Assembly: GCA_963825765.1 (NCBI GenBank)
Contig: CAWGUU010000013.1
Coordinates: 186,001 to 250,000, forward strand
DNA from: CAWGUU01 sp963825765
Lineage (GTDB): Bacteria > Actinomycetota > Acidimicrobiia > Acidimicrobiales > AC-14
Reading direction: 5' to 3'
Length of the DNA stretch: 64,000 bases
A model generated the notes under the pieces. That model did no database searches. It had not been told where the DNA came from and worked only from the letters and a program-made list of their open reading frames with translations. Positions 16,313 to 24,254 of the stretch are shown here, piece by piece. The translations under genes and the position numbers were made by a program. The first letter of the stretch is position 1. Every line of letters begins with the position of its first letter.

Positions 16313-17455
16313 GTGGCCGATGGGCTGACGCTCGGGGTCGAGGAGGAGTTCTTCGCCGTCGACGCGACGACCCGGGCGCTCGTCGTGGACGCCGCCCCGG
16401 TCCTCGCCGCCGTTGGCGGGGCGTCCCGCGGGTACCCGGGCTACGCCGATGAGCTCCGCCCGAGCATGCTCGAGAGCCGGACCAGCCCGTGCCACACCCT
16501 CGACCAGCTGCGGGGCGAGATCGGCACCCTGCGGCAGCGCCTGGTGGCCTCGGCGGCGGACACGGGCCACGGCATCGTGGCGGCCGGGAGCCTGCCCCTG
16601 GCCGACTGGCACACGCAGACGTTCAACCCTGCGCCCCGGTACCAGCGGGTGGCGGAGGTCTTCGCCCAGATGGCCTCCGAGCACGTGATCTGCGGCTGCC
16701 ACGTCCACGTGGGGATCGACGACCGGGACGTGGCCGTCCAGGTGATGAACCGTGTCCGGCCGTGGCTGCCGGTGCTCCTGGTGCTCTCGTCAAGCTCCCC
16801 CTTCTGGATGGGAGAGGACACCGGCTACATGAGCTACCGCAGCGTGGTGTGGGAACGCTGGCCGATGGCGGGCATCCCCCCGCTGTTCGCCTCGTTCGAG
16901 GCGTACACGCAAGTGGTCGGGTCGCTGGTGGAGACCGAGGTCCTCGCCGACGCCGGACAGGCCTTCTGGGACGTGCGCCCCGGCACCATCCACAAGACGC
17001 TCGAGTTCCGGATCGCGGACTCCTGCGCCACCGTCGACGAGACGATCCTCCAGGCGGGGTTGTGCCGGGCCCTGGTCCGGACCTGCCTGGACGAGCTCGG
17101 CGACGGCAGGCCTGCCCCCACGCGCTCCGAGCTGCTGCGCGCCGCCAAGTGGCGAGCGGCGCGCTTCGGCCTCGCCGACCGGCTGCTCGACCCGTTCTCG
17201 GGCACGCTGCTCCCGGCGACCACCCTCGTCGACCGCCTCCTCGCCCACGTCCGGGGTTCCCTCGAGCAGGCCGGCGACTGGGCCGAGGTGTCCACGATCG
17301 TCGAGGACGTGAAACGCGTTGGATCGTCCGCGCAGCGTCAGCGGAAGACCTTCGTCGCCACCGACTGCCTGACCGACGTCGTCGACCTCATGGTCTCCGA
17401 GACGGCGCGGGTCCGGCCCCCACCGCAGGAAGATCGAACGAGAGGTTGCGAGTGA
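16313..17455 (+). CDS. Carboxylate-amine ligase, GCS2/YbdK family
   Basis: A 380-residue protein starting at GTG 16313. GVEEEFFAVD near the start, ELRPSMLESRTSPC, the metal-binding CGCHVHVGI, and RPGTIHKTLEFRIADSC are the fingerprints of the glutamate-cysteine ligase type 2 family. These enzymes activate a carboxylate as an acyl phosphate with ATP and join it to an amine; in secondary metabolism they build gamma-glutamyl or other amide bonds. In this operon it could acylate the diaminopropionate/ureido product or attach it to a peptide. Its TGA overlaps the CDGSH start by GTGA, so the two are translated together. Confidence 0.9.
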   Translation: MADGLTLGVEEEFFAVDATTRALVVDAAPVLAAVGGASRGYPGYADELRPSMLESRTSPCHTLDQLRGEIGTLRQRLVASAADTGHGIVAAGSLPLADWHTQTFNPAPRYQRVAEVFAQMASEHVICGCHVHVGIDDRDVAVQVMNRVRPWLPVLLVLSSSSPFWMGEDTGYMSYRSVVWERWPMAGIPPLFASFEAYTQVVGSLVETEVLADAGQAFWDVRPGTIHKTLEFRIADSCATVDETILQAGLCRALVRTCLDELGDGRPAPTRSELLRAAKWRAARFGLADRLLDPFSGTLLPATTLVDRLLAHVRGSLEQAGDWAEVSTIVEDVKRVGSSAQRQRKTFVATDCLTDVVDLMVSETARVRPPPQEDRTRGCE

Positions 17456-17712
17456 GCGAAGAACCGGAAGCCACGATCACCGCCTATCCGGACGGGCCCT
17501 ACCTGGTGCGGGGCTGCTACAAGGTCCTCGACGTGAACGGCAACGAACTCGAATCGACTCGCAGGACGGTCGCGCTGTGCCGGTGCGGCCGGTCGGCCCT
17601 CAAGCCCTTGTGCGACGGGTCCCACGGCGCCGCCAACTTCAGGGACTCAGGCAATTTCAGGGACTCGGGCAGGTTCAAGGACTCGGGCAGGTTCAGGGAC
17701 TCCGGCGCCTGA
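17452..17712 (+). CDS. CDGSH iron-sulfur protein with C-terminal FRDSG repeats
   Basis: An 86-residue protein. The full 2Fe-2S ligand motif C-x-C-x2-S-x3-P-x-C-D-G-S-H is present (CRCGRSALKPLCDGSH), so a three-Cys one-His cluster should form. Such proteins are small electron or Fe-S carriers. Upstream, GPYLVRGCYKVLDVNG is the usual beta-strand lead-in. The C-terminus is four tandem copies of (N/R)F(R/K)DSG encoded by 18-bp repeats, an unusual addition. It overlaps the ligase gene and converges on the diiron oxidase gene with three bases between stops, so electron supply to that oxidase is a reasonable guess. Confidence 0.92.
   Translation: MSEEPEATITAYPDGPYLVRGCYKVLDVNGNELESTRRTVALCRCGRSALKPLCDGSHGAANFRDSGNFRDSGRFKDSGRFRDSGA
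17635..17706. repeat. Four 18-bp tandem repeats at the 3' end of the CDGSH gene
   Basis: Units at 17635, 17653, 17671 and 17689 are variants of AGGTTCAGGGACTCGGGC. They stay in frame and add F(R/K)DSG copies to the protein. The array ends just before the stop codon and the convergent stop of the oxidase gene. Units differ by one to three bases, so the array is not brand new. Confidence 0.92.
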
Positions 17713-17715
17713 CCG

Positions 17716-18756
17716 TCAGGCGGTGGCCTCCGCCGGGCGAAGGGTCGGTCGTCCCTCGGCCCAGGCGCCGAGCAGGAGCTCGCCGGACATGGCGTCGATT
17801 CCCGTCCATGCGGTAGCGCCGAAGAGGATGTCCCCCACCAGGTGCGGCTGGTCCTCGGCCAGGCCTCCGGCGAGATCGTGGAGCGAGATCATGTCGTGGA
17901 TCGAGTCGGCGATGACGTGCTCGTCGAAGAAATGGGTCGCATCCGGGCCGTACCCGAGCCTGCGCAGGCCGTCGGCAAGCCGCTTGTTCGCCACCGACGA
18001 GGTGACCTCGGCGATGGCGAGATGGCCGACCAGGGCTCCCCGCAGGCGCCGGTGGAGCCCGAACATCGACATCAGGTTGACCGGGGCCAGGCTCATTCCC
18101 GGGATGCGGTCGAGGTAGGCGCCGTAGCGGCCGTCCAGCCCCATGGCCTCCATCGAGTTGCGGTACAGGGCGGCGTGTATCCGTTCGGCTCTGCCGCAGC
18201 CGTACTCGTCGAACACCACCTCGACGAGTGCGGCCTTGGCCCGGCCTTCCAGGCGGGGGACGGCCCAGGAATGCGGGTCCGCCTCCTTGAGCTGGTAGGC
18301 GGACCGGTGGACGAGGTAGTCGCTCCATTCGGCCTGCGAGGCGCGGTCTCGCAGGTACCGGGAGAGCGGTGGGCCGGGCTGGCCGGCGATCCGGCTCAGG
18401 CTCGACGTCGTCCCCGCCGGCTCCACCGGGCCGTCGTACCCGAACCGGGAACGCAGGGCGGACTCGAACGCCACCTCCAGCTGTCCCCGAAAGGCCAGGA
18501 GGGACGGGTTCCACTCCCAGCGCTCCTCGACGCCGGCGAATCCGCGGTAATGGAGCTCGTAGCAGGCATACAGGGCGAGGTGGAAGTCGTCATCCGACAG
18601 CGGGTCGACGTCGCCGAGGGGGACACCAGGAATGTCGCCGGGTGCGCCCACCAGAGCGGCGAAGAGGCGGTCGGTGAGGGGGCCTCGCGGTTTCGGCAGG
18701 GGTGGGTCCCAGTCCTCGATCGGGGTGGAGACGGCCGAACCGGCGCCGACGCTCAT
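17716..18756 (-). CDS. Haem-oxygenase-like diiron oxidase/oxygenase (iron-containing redox enzyme family)
   Basis: A 346-residue protein from the ATG at 18756; the open frame reaches 19002, but that part looks non-coding. It has a seven-residue metal-site pattern: E157, then E183-x9-H193 (EYGCGRAERIH), E250 (HLAIAE) and H280-x3-D284-x2-H287 (EHVIADSIH). From memory, these spacings equal those of the central diiron domain of SznF, the N-oxygenase of streptozotocin biosynthesis. The family otherwise includes C-C cleaving and N-hydroxylating oxygenases. It lies convergent with the CDGSH gene and next to a carbamoyltransferase and an NPPY methyltransferase, so N-oxygenation of a ureido nitrogen is a testable role. 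Residue assignments are by eye. Confidence 0.85.
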   Translation of the reverse strand: MSVGAGSAVSTPIEDWDPPLPKPRGPLTDRLFAALVGAPGDIPGVPLGDVDPLSDDDFHLALYACYELHYRGFAGVEERWEWNPSLLAFRGQLEVAFESALRSRFGYDGPVEPAGTTSSLSRIAGQPGPPLSRYLRDRASQAEWSDYLVHRSAYQLKEADPHSWAVPRLEGRAKAALVEVVFDEYGCGRAERIHAALYRNSMEAMGLDGRYGAYLDRIPGMSLAPVNLMSMFGLHRRLRGALVGHLAIAEVTSSVANKRLADGLRRLGYGPDATHFFDEHVIADSIHDMISLHDLAGGLAEDQPHLVGDILFGATAWTGIDAMSGELLLGAWAEGRPTLRPAEATA

Positions 18757-18804
18757 CGGGGGGCCGCCCGGAGGTGGCTGCACTGCGGAAAGGCGCTCAT
18801 TTCG

Positions 18805-18845
18805 CCAGTCCCCCAATTCGACAGTCCCCCAATTTGACAGTTCCC
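18805..18845. promoter_or_regulatory. Tandem 16-17 base repeats upstream of the diiron oxidase
   Basis: Two full copies and one partial copy of CAGTCCCCCAATT(C/T)GA, one after another, 49-89 bases upstream of the oxidase ATG. On the transcribed strand the unit reads TC(A/G)AATTGGGGGACTG. Head-to-tail spacing of about 1.5 helical turns is typical of regulator sites or of slipped-strand duplications; other stretches of this window show similar minisatellites. No regulator gene is nearby. Confidence 0.45.
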
Positions 18846-19007
18846 TTGCTCTCGCGCTCGGTGGCCGAAGCCCTCGCCCGACGCCGTTCGGCCACCGGGC
18901 AACGTTCTCGACCGGGCGACCTCTTTCCTCGGATTCGAGGTTACCTCTCCCCTCTACCCACGCCGGGATGCTCAAGCACGGCCGTCGCCGCGCCGAAAAC
19001 ACAAGGT

Positions 19008-19488
19008 ATGGCGACAGTGACTCAGTGGTCCCGTACCGAACGCAATACCGCCAAGGCTGCGACCCAGTTGCTCGAACCCGACGTCTCCGTCTACGGATGC
19101 GTCCGCGGCCGCGCCAAGGCTCGGGTCACCGGCGGGGTCGTCGCCGCCATCGTCGTCTTCACCGTCGCCTTCGGGGCCGCGCTCAGCCAAGGCATTTGTC
19201 CTGCTGCCGGGCGTCATCCTGGCCGTGCTCCTGTACGGCCTCCTGCGGCCGCTGCGGCCGGTGCTGATCACCGACCGGGGCGTCGCCATCTTCGAGTGCG
19301 GCGTCATCACCGACCGGCCCAGGAAGGCGCTCGTGAAGGTCTCCGCGGCCATGCTCGACCGAGCGAGGGTCGTCGGCGGTGGGTCGAAGGTGGAGATCGC
19401 CGTCGGCCCCGAGGTGGTGCAGGTGAGGCACAAGGACTTCGACCGGCTCACCTCCGCGGCACGGCACGCCGTCCCCCTCGCCGCCTGA
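19008..19488 (+). CDS. Small two-TM membrane protein, frame broken in the middle
   Basis: The ATG at 19008 begins a frame coding MATVTQWSRTERNTAKAATQ and a first hydrophobic helix (GGVVAAIVVFTVAFGAA). Near 19183 the coding character moves to the +1 frame, which gives a second helix (FVLLPGVILAVLLYGLL), a beta-rich soluble part (RPVLITDRGVAIFECG...VQVRHKDFDRLTSAARH) and a stop at 19486-19488. The span is a multiple of three plus one, so one extra base would explain it. The restored protein is about 159 residues. Function unknown; the domain after the helices resembles small PH-like or membrane-anchored modules, without firm support. Confidence 0.6.
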
Positions 19489-19490
19489 CG

Positions 19491-19859
19491 TCAGGCCTTG
19501 GCGCCCACCTGCATCGCCCTGATGCCGAGGCCCATCAGGAACAGGCCGCCCAGGCCGTACAGCAGGTAGAGCCGGCTCTTCATCTGGTTGCGGTACGAGT
19601 AGATGATCGCCACGGCGATGATGCCGAGGAAGCCGTAGAACATGTGGAACTGCGACGCCTTGACGTCCTGGCCGGCCACCAGTCCCACGCCCAGGCAGAC
19701 CTGCACGAACACCGCGATCTCGGCGAAGGCGGTGAACCACCACAGCGCCTGCGACCGCAGCTGCGGAAAGCGGAGGGCACCGAGGGCCCACAGCCCGGCC
19801 ACCCCGTTGCCGACGATCACCACCCACGCCCACCACTCGTGGACGTCGAGCAGCGTCAA
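19491..19859 (-). CDS. Small four-TM membrane protein coupled to the PIG-L deacetylase
   Basis: A 122-residue protein starting at TTG 19859, which overlaps the deacetylase stop as TTGA. About four hydrophobic helices: WWAWVVIVGNGVAGLWALGAL, a middle pair around AEIAVFVQVCLGVGLVAG and FYGFLGIIAVAIIYSY, and the last LYLLYGLGGLFLMGLGI. The family is not named here with confidence, but such a protein next to an MshB-like deacetylase is familiar to me from actinobacteria. A decayed copy of its C-terminal end lies at 11.65 kb. Confidence 0.8.
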   Translation of the reverse strand: MTLLDVHEWWAWVVIVGNGVAGLWALGALRFPQLRSQALWWFTAFAEIAVFVQVCLGVGLVAGQDVKASQFHMFYGFLGIIAVAIIYSYRNQMKSRLYLLYGLGGLFLMGLGIRAMQVGAKA

Positions 19860-20647
19860 GGCAGGCCGGCGAAGACGTCGGTCTCGGACAGTCCGGGCGA
19901 GGCGCCGGAGAGGATGTAGTCCTCCTGGCCGAAGGCGACCCTGAACCTGTCGATGGGCATGGCCAGGAAGAACGAGGACTCCGTGATCTGGCTGGCGTGG
20001 GCGGCCATGGCCTTGCGCTTGAGGTCGACGTAGTCGCTCACGTCGACGGTCGTGGTGATCAGCTCCTCGCTGACGCCGAGGTCGAAGTCGGAATCGATGT
20101 CGCCGGGCAGGTCGTCGCCGCCCTGGGCCATCGCCTCGGCGATCAGCCGCCGCGCCCGGTCCTTGTTGACCGTGCTCAGGTACACCTTCGGCGTACCGGC
20201 CAGCTGACCGGCCCGTACGCCGACCCGGTTCACCTTGATGTGGTCGGGGTGCCCGTACACGCCGTTCTCGTCGTAGGCGGTGAGGACGTCGGCCCTCTCC
20301 TCGGTGAGGATGGCGGCCAGCCGGGCGGCCGCCTCGTCGACGTCGGCCTGCCAGAACGACTCGGGATCGTCGTTGGTCGGCAGCCCCGCCATCCCCGAGT
20401 CGACGTAGCCCAAGAACTCCACCCGGCTCACGCCGAGCATCCCGGCGGCGGCGTGGGTTTCCTCCACCCGGCGCTGCCACAGCCCCTCCCCCGGCCGCAG
20501 GTAGCCCTCGGCCACCTCGCCCCGCTCACCCCGTGTCGCCACGACCAGGACGACCCGGTGCCCGGCGGCGGCGGCCTTGGCCATGGTGCCGCCGGTGGCG
20601 ATGGCCTCGTCGTCGGGATGGGCGTGGAAGACCACCAGCGTGCTCAT
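19856..20647 (-). CDS. PIG-L family N-acetylglucosaminyl deacetylase, MshB/Mca-like
   Basis: A 263-residue protein. The zinc and catalytic motif HAHPDDEA (His10, Asp12-Asp13) is at the N-terminus and the third zinc ligand is in GVYGHPDHIKV. The family includes MshB (deacetylates GlcNAc-inositol for mycothiol) and Mca (mycothiol-conjugate amidase). Length and the absence of a signal peptide fit a cytosolic enzyme. Which of the two it is cannot be settled by eye, and no other mycothiol genes are in the window. Divergent from the family 1 glycosidase, with 57 bases between starts. Confidence 0.9.
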   Translation of the reverse strand: MSTLVVFHAHPDDEAIATGGTMAKAAAAGHRVVLVVATRGERGEVAEGYLRPGEGLWQRRVEETHAAAGMLGVSRVEFLGYVDSGMAGLPTNDDPESFWQADVDEAAARLAAILTEERADVLTAYDENGVYGHPDHIKVNRVGVRAGQLAGTPKVYLSTVNKDRARRLIAEAMAQGGDDLPGDIDSDFDLGVSEELITTTVDVSDYVDLKRKAMAAHASQITESSFFLAMPIDRFRVAFGQEDYILSGASPGLSETDVFAGLP

Positions 20648-20704
20648 CTGCCGATTTTCCTCATTGTGGCGAAGCTACCGGCAGTCGCGTCCTACGTTGA
20701 ACCC

Positions 20705-22075
20705 ATGGCCTTCGCCCTCCCCGACGGCTTTCGCTTCGGGGTGGCGACGTCGGGCTTCCAGACCGAGGGCGGCTACAACGGACCGGGCCAGCCGGCCAAC
20801 AACTGGCTCGACTGGGAGCGGTCGGGGCGGGTCGAGCCGGTCGGGATCGCCCTCGACTTCTGGAACCGCTACGAGGAGCACCTCGACCGGGCGGTCGCCG
20901 CCGGATGCGACGCGTTCAGGATCTCGGTGGAGTGGGCCAGGTGCGAGCCGTCGGAGGGCGAGGTCGACACCTGCGCCTTCGACCGCTACGCCGCCATCCT
21001 CGACGCTTGCGCCGACCGGGGCGTCGAGCCTGTCGTCGCCCTCCACCACTTCACCCACCCCCGGTGGCTCGGTCCCGACTTCTGGCTCCAGCTCGACAGC
21101 CCGGAGCGGTTCGGGGCGTGGGCGGCCATTGCCGCCGACCGGCTGGGAGACCGCTGCCGCCGGTGGCTGACCATGAACGAGCCCAACGGCCTGGCCGTGC
21201 AGACCTACGTCATGGGGGCCCTCCCACCGGCCCGCCGGTTGGCCCAGGGCGACTTCGTCAGAGCCCTCGATCACCTCCTCACCGCCCACGTGCTGGCCCA
21301 CCGGGAGATCCACCGGCGCCGGCCGGACGCGGTCGTGTCCACCAACAACTCGGCGTCGAGCATCTACGAGCTCGACCGCCTCCTCGTCGACGTGCTCCTC
21401 GCCCCGGGCCACGGCGTGCCCCGGGCCGATCTGGGCGAGTGGCTGGCCGGGCGGCGGGCCGAGTACCACGCCGGGCTCGGCCGACCCGAGCGGCTCGACG
21501 CCGCGCTCCGGCGGGTGGTGGCCGGCGTGGTCCCCCTCGACAAGGCTCTGCCGCGGGCCGTCGACGCCGCCTACCGCGCCCACCCGGCCCGCGCCCTCGA
21601 CGCCGTCCAGATCGACTACTACGACCCGGTCGCCTGCCACCACCTCCGCGTCCCCCGCCACCGCTGGGACGACAGGGTGCACCCCCGCGGCCTGAGCACC
21701 TGGCTGCGGGCCAACGTCGAGCCCGGCCTGGGAGTCGAGGTGGCGGAGAACGGGCTGTGCAACAGGGTCAGCGGCAACCAGCCCCAGCCCCGCGGCGACG
21801 GGTGGGACCGGGTCCGCTTCCTCCGGGCCAACCTGGCGGCCGTCGTGGCGAGCATCGAGTCCGGCGTGCCCGTGACCGGGTACTTCCACTGGACCCTGGC
21901 CGACAGCTACGAGTGGGGCTCCTACCAGCCCCGCTACGGCCTCTACGGCGTGGAGCGGCGCTCCGACTCGGTACGCCTCCGCGACACCGACTGGTTCGGG
22001 GGCGACGCCGCCGGGGCCTACCGCCGCTTCGCCGACGGCCTGCGGGCCGGCGACGTCGACGTGCTCCGCCGATAG
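20705..22075 (+). CDS. Glycoside hydrolase family 1 protein (beta-glucosidase-like)
   Basis: A 456-residue TIM-barrel enzyme. The opening LPDGFRFGVATSGFQTEGGYN, the acid/base glutamate in TMNEPNG (E159) and the nucleophile in VAENGLCNR (E348) are the GH1 signature, and the C-terminal WTLADSYEWG...RYGLYGV matches the sugar-binding segment. It has no signal peptide, so it acts on imported glycosides. No sugar transporter is adjacent. ATG at 20705. The exact sugar specificity (glucoside, galactoside or 6-phospho) is not readable. Confidence 0.95.
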   Translation: MAFALPDGFRFGVATSGFQTEGGYNGPGQPANNWLDWERSGRVEPVGIALDFWNRYEEHLDRAVAAGCDAFRISVEWARCEPSEGEVDTCAFDRYAAILDACADRGVEPVVALHHFTHPRWLGPDFWLQLDSPERFGAWAAIAADRLGDRCRRWLTMNEPNGLAVQTYVMGALPPARRLAQGDFVRALDHLLTAHVLAHREIHRRRPDAVVSTNNSASSIYELDRLLVDVLLAPGHGVPRADLGEWLAGRRAEYHAGLGRPERLDAALRRVVAGVVPLDKALPRAVDAAYRAHPARALDAVQIDYYDPVACHHLRVPRHRWDDRVHPRGLSTWLRANVEPGLGVEVAENGLCNRVSGNQPQPRGDGWDRVRFLRANLAAVVASIESGVPVTGYFHWTLADSYEWGSYQPRYGLYGVERRSDSVRLRDTDWFGGDAAGAYRRFADGLRAGDVDVLRR

Positions 22076-22102
22076 CGGCGGGTAGCCCGGAGCTCTTTCG
22101 GC

Positions 22103-22408
22103 TCAGACGGTGCTGGCCACCTCGGCGTACTCGGCCATGGTGAGGCCGCCGTCGAGGCAGGGCGCCAGGCCGTCGGTGAACTCGGCGACCCACGTGGTGG
22201 CCGAGTGGTCGTCCTCACCGCACTCGTCCTCGAAGATCATCAGGTGCAGGAACTTGGTGGGCTGGTCCTTCTCCTGCATCGAGACGTAGAGGCGGGTGCC
22301 GGGCTCGCCGTCCTTCACCGCGGCGACGAACTGCCGGACGACCTCCTCGGCCACGTGCAGCATCTCGGGCTTCACCTGGAAGCTTGCGGTGCGGACCAAC
22401 GGATCCAT
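22103..22408 (-). CDS. Antibiotic biosynthesis monooxygenase-like (ABM) domain protein
   Basis: A 101-residue single-domain protein: TASFQVKPEMLHVAEEVVRQFVAAVKDGEPGTRLYVSMQEKD, then FLHLMIFEDECGEDDHSA. This is the ferredoxin-like alpha/beta barrel of ABM/dimeric stress-responsive proteins. Members may act as cofactor-free monooxygenases or haem-degrading enzymes, but many have no known role. The ATG at 22408 is well placed (AGGAGTGAC upstream). Converges on the GH1 gene. Confidence 0.8.
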   Translation of the reverse strand: MDPLVRTASFQVKPEMLHVAEEVVRQFVAAVKDGEPGTRLYVSMQEKDQPTKFLHLMIFEDECGEDDHSATTWVAEFTDGLAPCLDGGLTMAEYAEVASTV

Positions 22409-22480
22409 GTCACTCCTTCTCTCGGCGCTACTCGTCCCGTCGTGAGCATGCCCCGTGGGCGTGCGTCTTGCAGGCGCCCA

Positions 22481-23104
22481 TCACAAGCGATCGAGCAGCT
22501 TGGCCTTCTTCACCTCGAACTCGGCCTGGGAGATCACGCCCCGCTGCCTGAGCTCGTCGAGCTTGTCGAGGTGCTCGAGCGGGGACAGCTCCCGGCGACC
22601 GGCCATGCGGTCGGCGTCGCGGGCCTGGGCCAGCTCGATCTCACGGTGGATGAGGTTCTGGGTCTCCTGCGGGTGGGCGAAGTTGCTGAAGATCTGCTGG
22701 CCCCGTTCACCGCCCGACTCCACGAGGATGTCGCCCGACCGCACCAGGCGCTGAAACACGGTCTGGTGGTAGCTGACGTCGTTCAGCCGCTCGAGCGGGA
22801 TCTCCCGGCCGGTGCGGTGGAGCACGCCGCGGCGGTGGATCAGGCGGTCGGTGGTGACGACGAACTCGGTGGTGTACCACTTGGCGAACCGCACCAGCAG
22901 CCAACCCACGGCCACCACGACGAGCAGCAGGGGCGGGATCACCGCCACCCTGTCGAGAGTGCCCTGGAACCGGCCGGAGGCGTACAGGGCGAGGGCGATG
23001 CTGAGGGCGAGGGCAATGGCCGGCGTGGCCAGGACGCACCAGTGCGGCCGCATCTCGAGGGCGATGTCCTCGCCTTCGTTCAGGTACCTGCGGGGGAACG
23101 TCAT
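22481..23104 (-). CDS. Bacterial PH-domain membrane protein with SHOCT tail
   Basis: A 207-residue protein. Two membrane helices (about 24-43 and 55-72) precede a bacterial PH (YdbS/YdbT-like) domain: FVVTTDRLIHRRGVLHRTGREIPLERLNDVSYHQTVFQRL, then GDILVESGGERGQQIFSNFAHPQET. It ends with a SHOCT motif (HLDKLDELRQRGVISQAEFEVKKAKLL), a short helical pair common in bacterial oligomeric proteins. Role unknown; PH proteins of this kind are linked to membrane and antimicrobial stress. Confidence 0.9.
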   Translation of the reverse strand: MTFPRRYLNEGEDIALEMRPHWCVLATPAIALALSIALALYASGRFQGTLDRVAVIPPLLLVVVAVGWLLVRFAKWYTTEFVVTTDRLIHRRGVLHRTGREIPLERLNDVSYHQTVFQRLVRSGDILVESGGERGQQIFSNFAHPQETQNLIHREIELAQARDADRMAGRRELSPLEHLDKLDELRQRGVISQAEFEVKKAKLLDRL

Positions 23105-23233
23105 GACGGGTAAAGGCTACCGAGGTTCTCCATGCCGGCGGTGGAGCCCGCGGGCGGCAGAATCACGCGAACGGCCGGTCAGGCGCGGGTCCTCCTGGTC
23201 CGGATGCCGGGCGAGCGCTCCTGGGCGAGAAGA

Positions 23234-23479
23234 TCACCTCGAGCCGGCGGCGCGGCGCTGGTTTCGTCCGTCCTCCCATCGCACGACCAACCCGAGCGGC
23301 AGCAACCACAGACAATCGCCCACCTGCCGGACGATGAAGAAGGCCCATGCATACCCGTCGGTTGCATTCCCGGTGCCGATTGTGCGGACGCCGAAAAGCC
23401 ACAGGAGGAGCCACGTGAGGGCCGGAACCACCAGCAGGCCGATCGCCTCCGCACGCCACATCCTGCGGCGCCCCGCCAT
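23234..23479 (-). CDS. Small two-TM hypothetical protein
   Basis: An 81-residue ORF with two hydrophobic segments (IGLLVVPALTWLLLWLFGV and YAWAFFIVRQVGDCLWLLPL) and a basic C-terminus. Composition fits a short inner-membrane protein. The base composition is slightly less GC-rich than that of its neighbours. Not recognised. Confidence 0.6.
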   Translation of the reverse strand: MAGRRRMWRAEAIGLLVVPALTWLLLWLFGVRTIGTGNATDGYAWAFFIVRQVGDCLWLLPLGLVVRWEDGRNQRRAAGSR

Positions 23480-23583
23480 CTAGCTGTCAACATCGCGACG
23501 AGCCCCGCCCTTGTCCAAAATGCGTAGCGAGCCTTAGGTTCGACCGTGCCGCCGGGTTTCGGACCACGGTGGCCCGAGCTGGT

Positions 23584-24157
23584 CTAGGCGAACAGGCGTA
23601 GCTGGCAGAGCCGGCCGACGGCGTCGTCCCACGACAGCAGCCGCCGGGCCCGCACCAGACGGGTGGTCGCGGTTGTAGGACCTGTCGAACAACCACGACT
23701 CGCACACCTCGGCCAGCAACTCGGCCTCGACGGGGTTGTCCTCGATCGTGGCGTCGACCCCCAGCCGGGCCGACACCTCGGCCTTGTGGCCCACGGGGGC
23801 GTGGTGGACGGACTCCAGGGGCAGGTCGTGGGCGGCCAGCCAGCCGGCGGTGGCCTCGGCCAGGTGCGGCGCCCGGGCGGTGATGCCGACGATGCGCCAG
23901 CCGGCGTCGACCAGGGTGGCCACCGCGGCCGCCGCCCCCTCCGACACCGGCGCCGCCCGGTAGAGGTCGGCGTCGGCGAAGGTCTCGTCGAGGAAGGCGT
24001 GGAAGCTGGCCTCGGGCAGGCCGAGGCGCAGGAGCCGCAGGTCGTACGTGCGCCAGGTGGACGGATGGCTGGCGACGCCGAACCGCGCCGCGATGCGGGC
24101 CGACACCGAAGGCCCGATGTCGCACAAGACCCCGTCGAGGTCGAGTCCGAGGAGCAT
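23584..24157 (-). CDS. HAD-superfamily phosphatase-like protein (5'-nucleotidase type), frame broken near the C-terminus
   Basis: The ATG at 24157 starts MLLGLDLDGVLCDIGPSV, the HAD motif I (DLDGVL) of the NT5C/UCP-type phosphatases. GWRIVGITAR is motif II and ATIEDNPVEAELL, with its acidic pair, motif IV. Near 23672 the frame that follows LFDRSYNR becomes Arg/Pro-rich. The other frame gives a sensible tail (TTRLVRARRLLSWDDAVGRL) ending at 23584, and the length is a multiple of three plus one. A single extra base explains it, giving about 190 residues. Without correction the frame would end at 23534. Probably a small nucleotidase; substrate unknown. Confidence 0.7.
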
Positions 24158-24254
24158 GGCAGGAGCCTACCGGCGCCCTGCGACACCGATCCCAGCGGAC
24201 CTCGGGCGCGACCATCCGCGATCCTGTCGCACCCCGTCGGTACGGTCGGTCCCG

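Noticed and set aside
18757..19002. N-terminal extension of the diiron oxidase
   Set aside because: The extra 82 codons include the tandem repeats and read as non-coding; family length fits the ATG at 18756.
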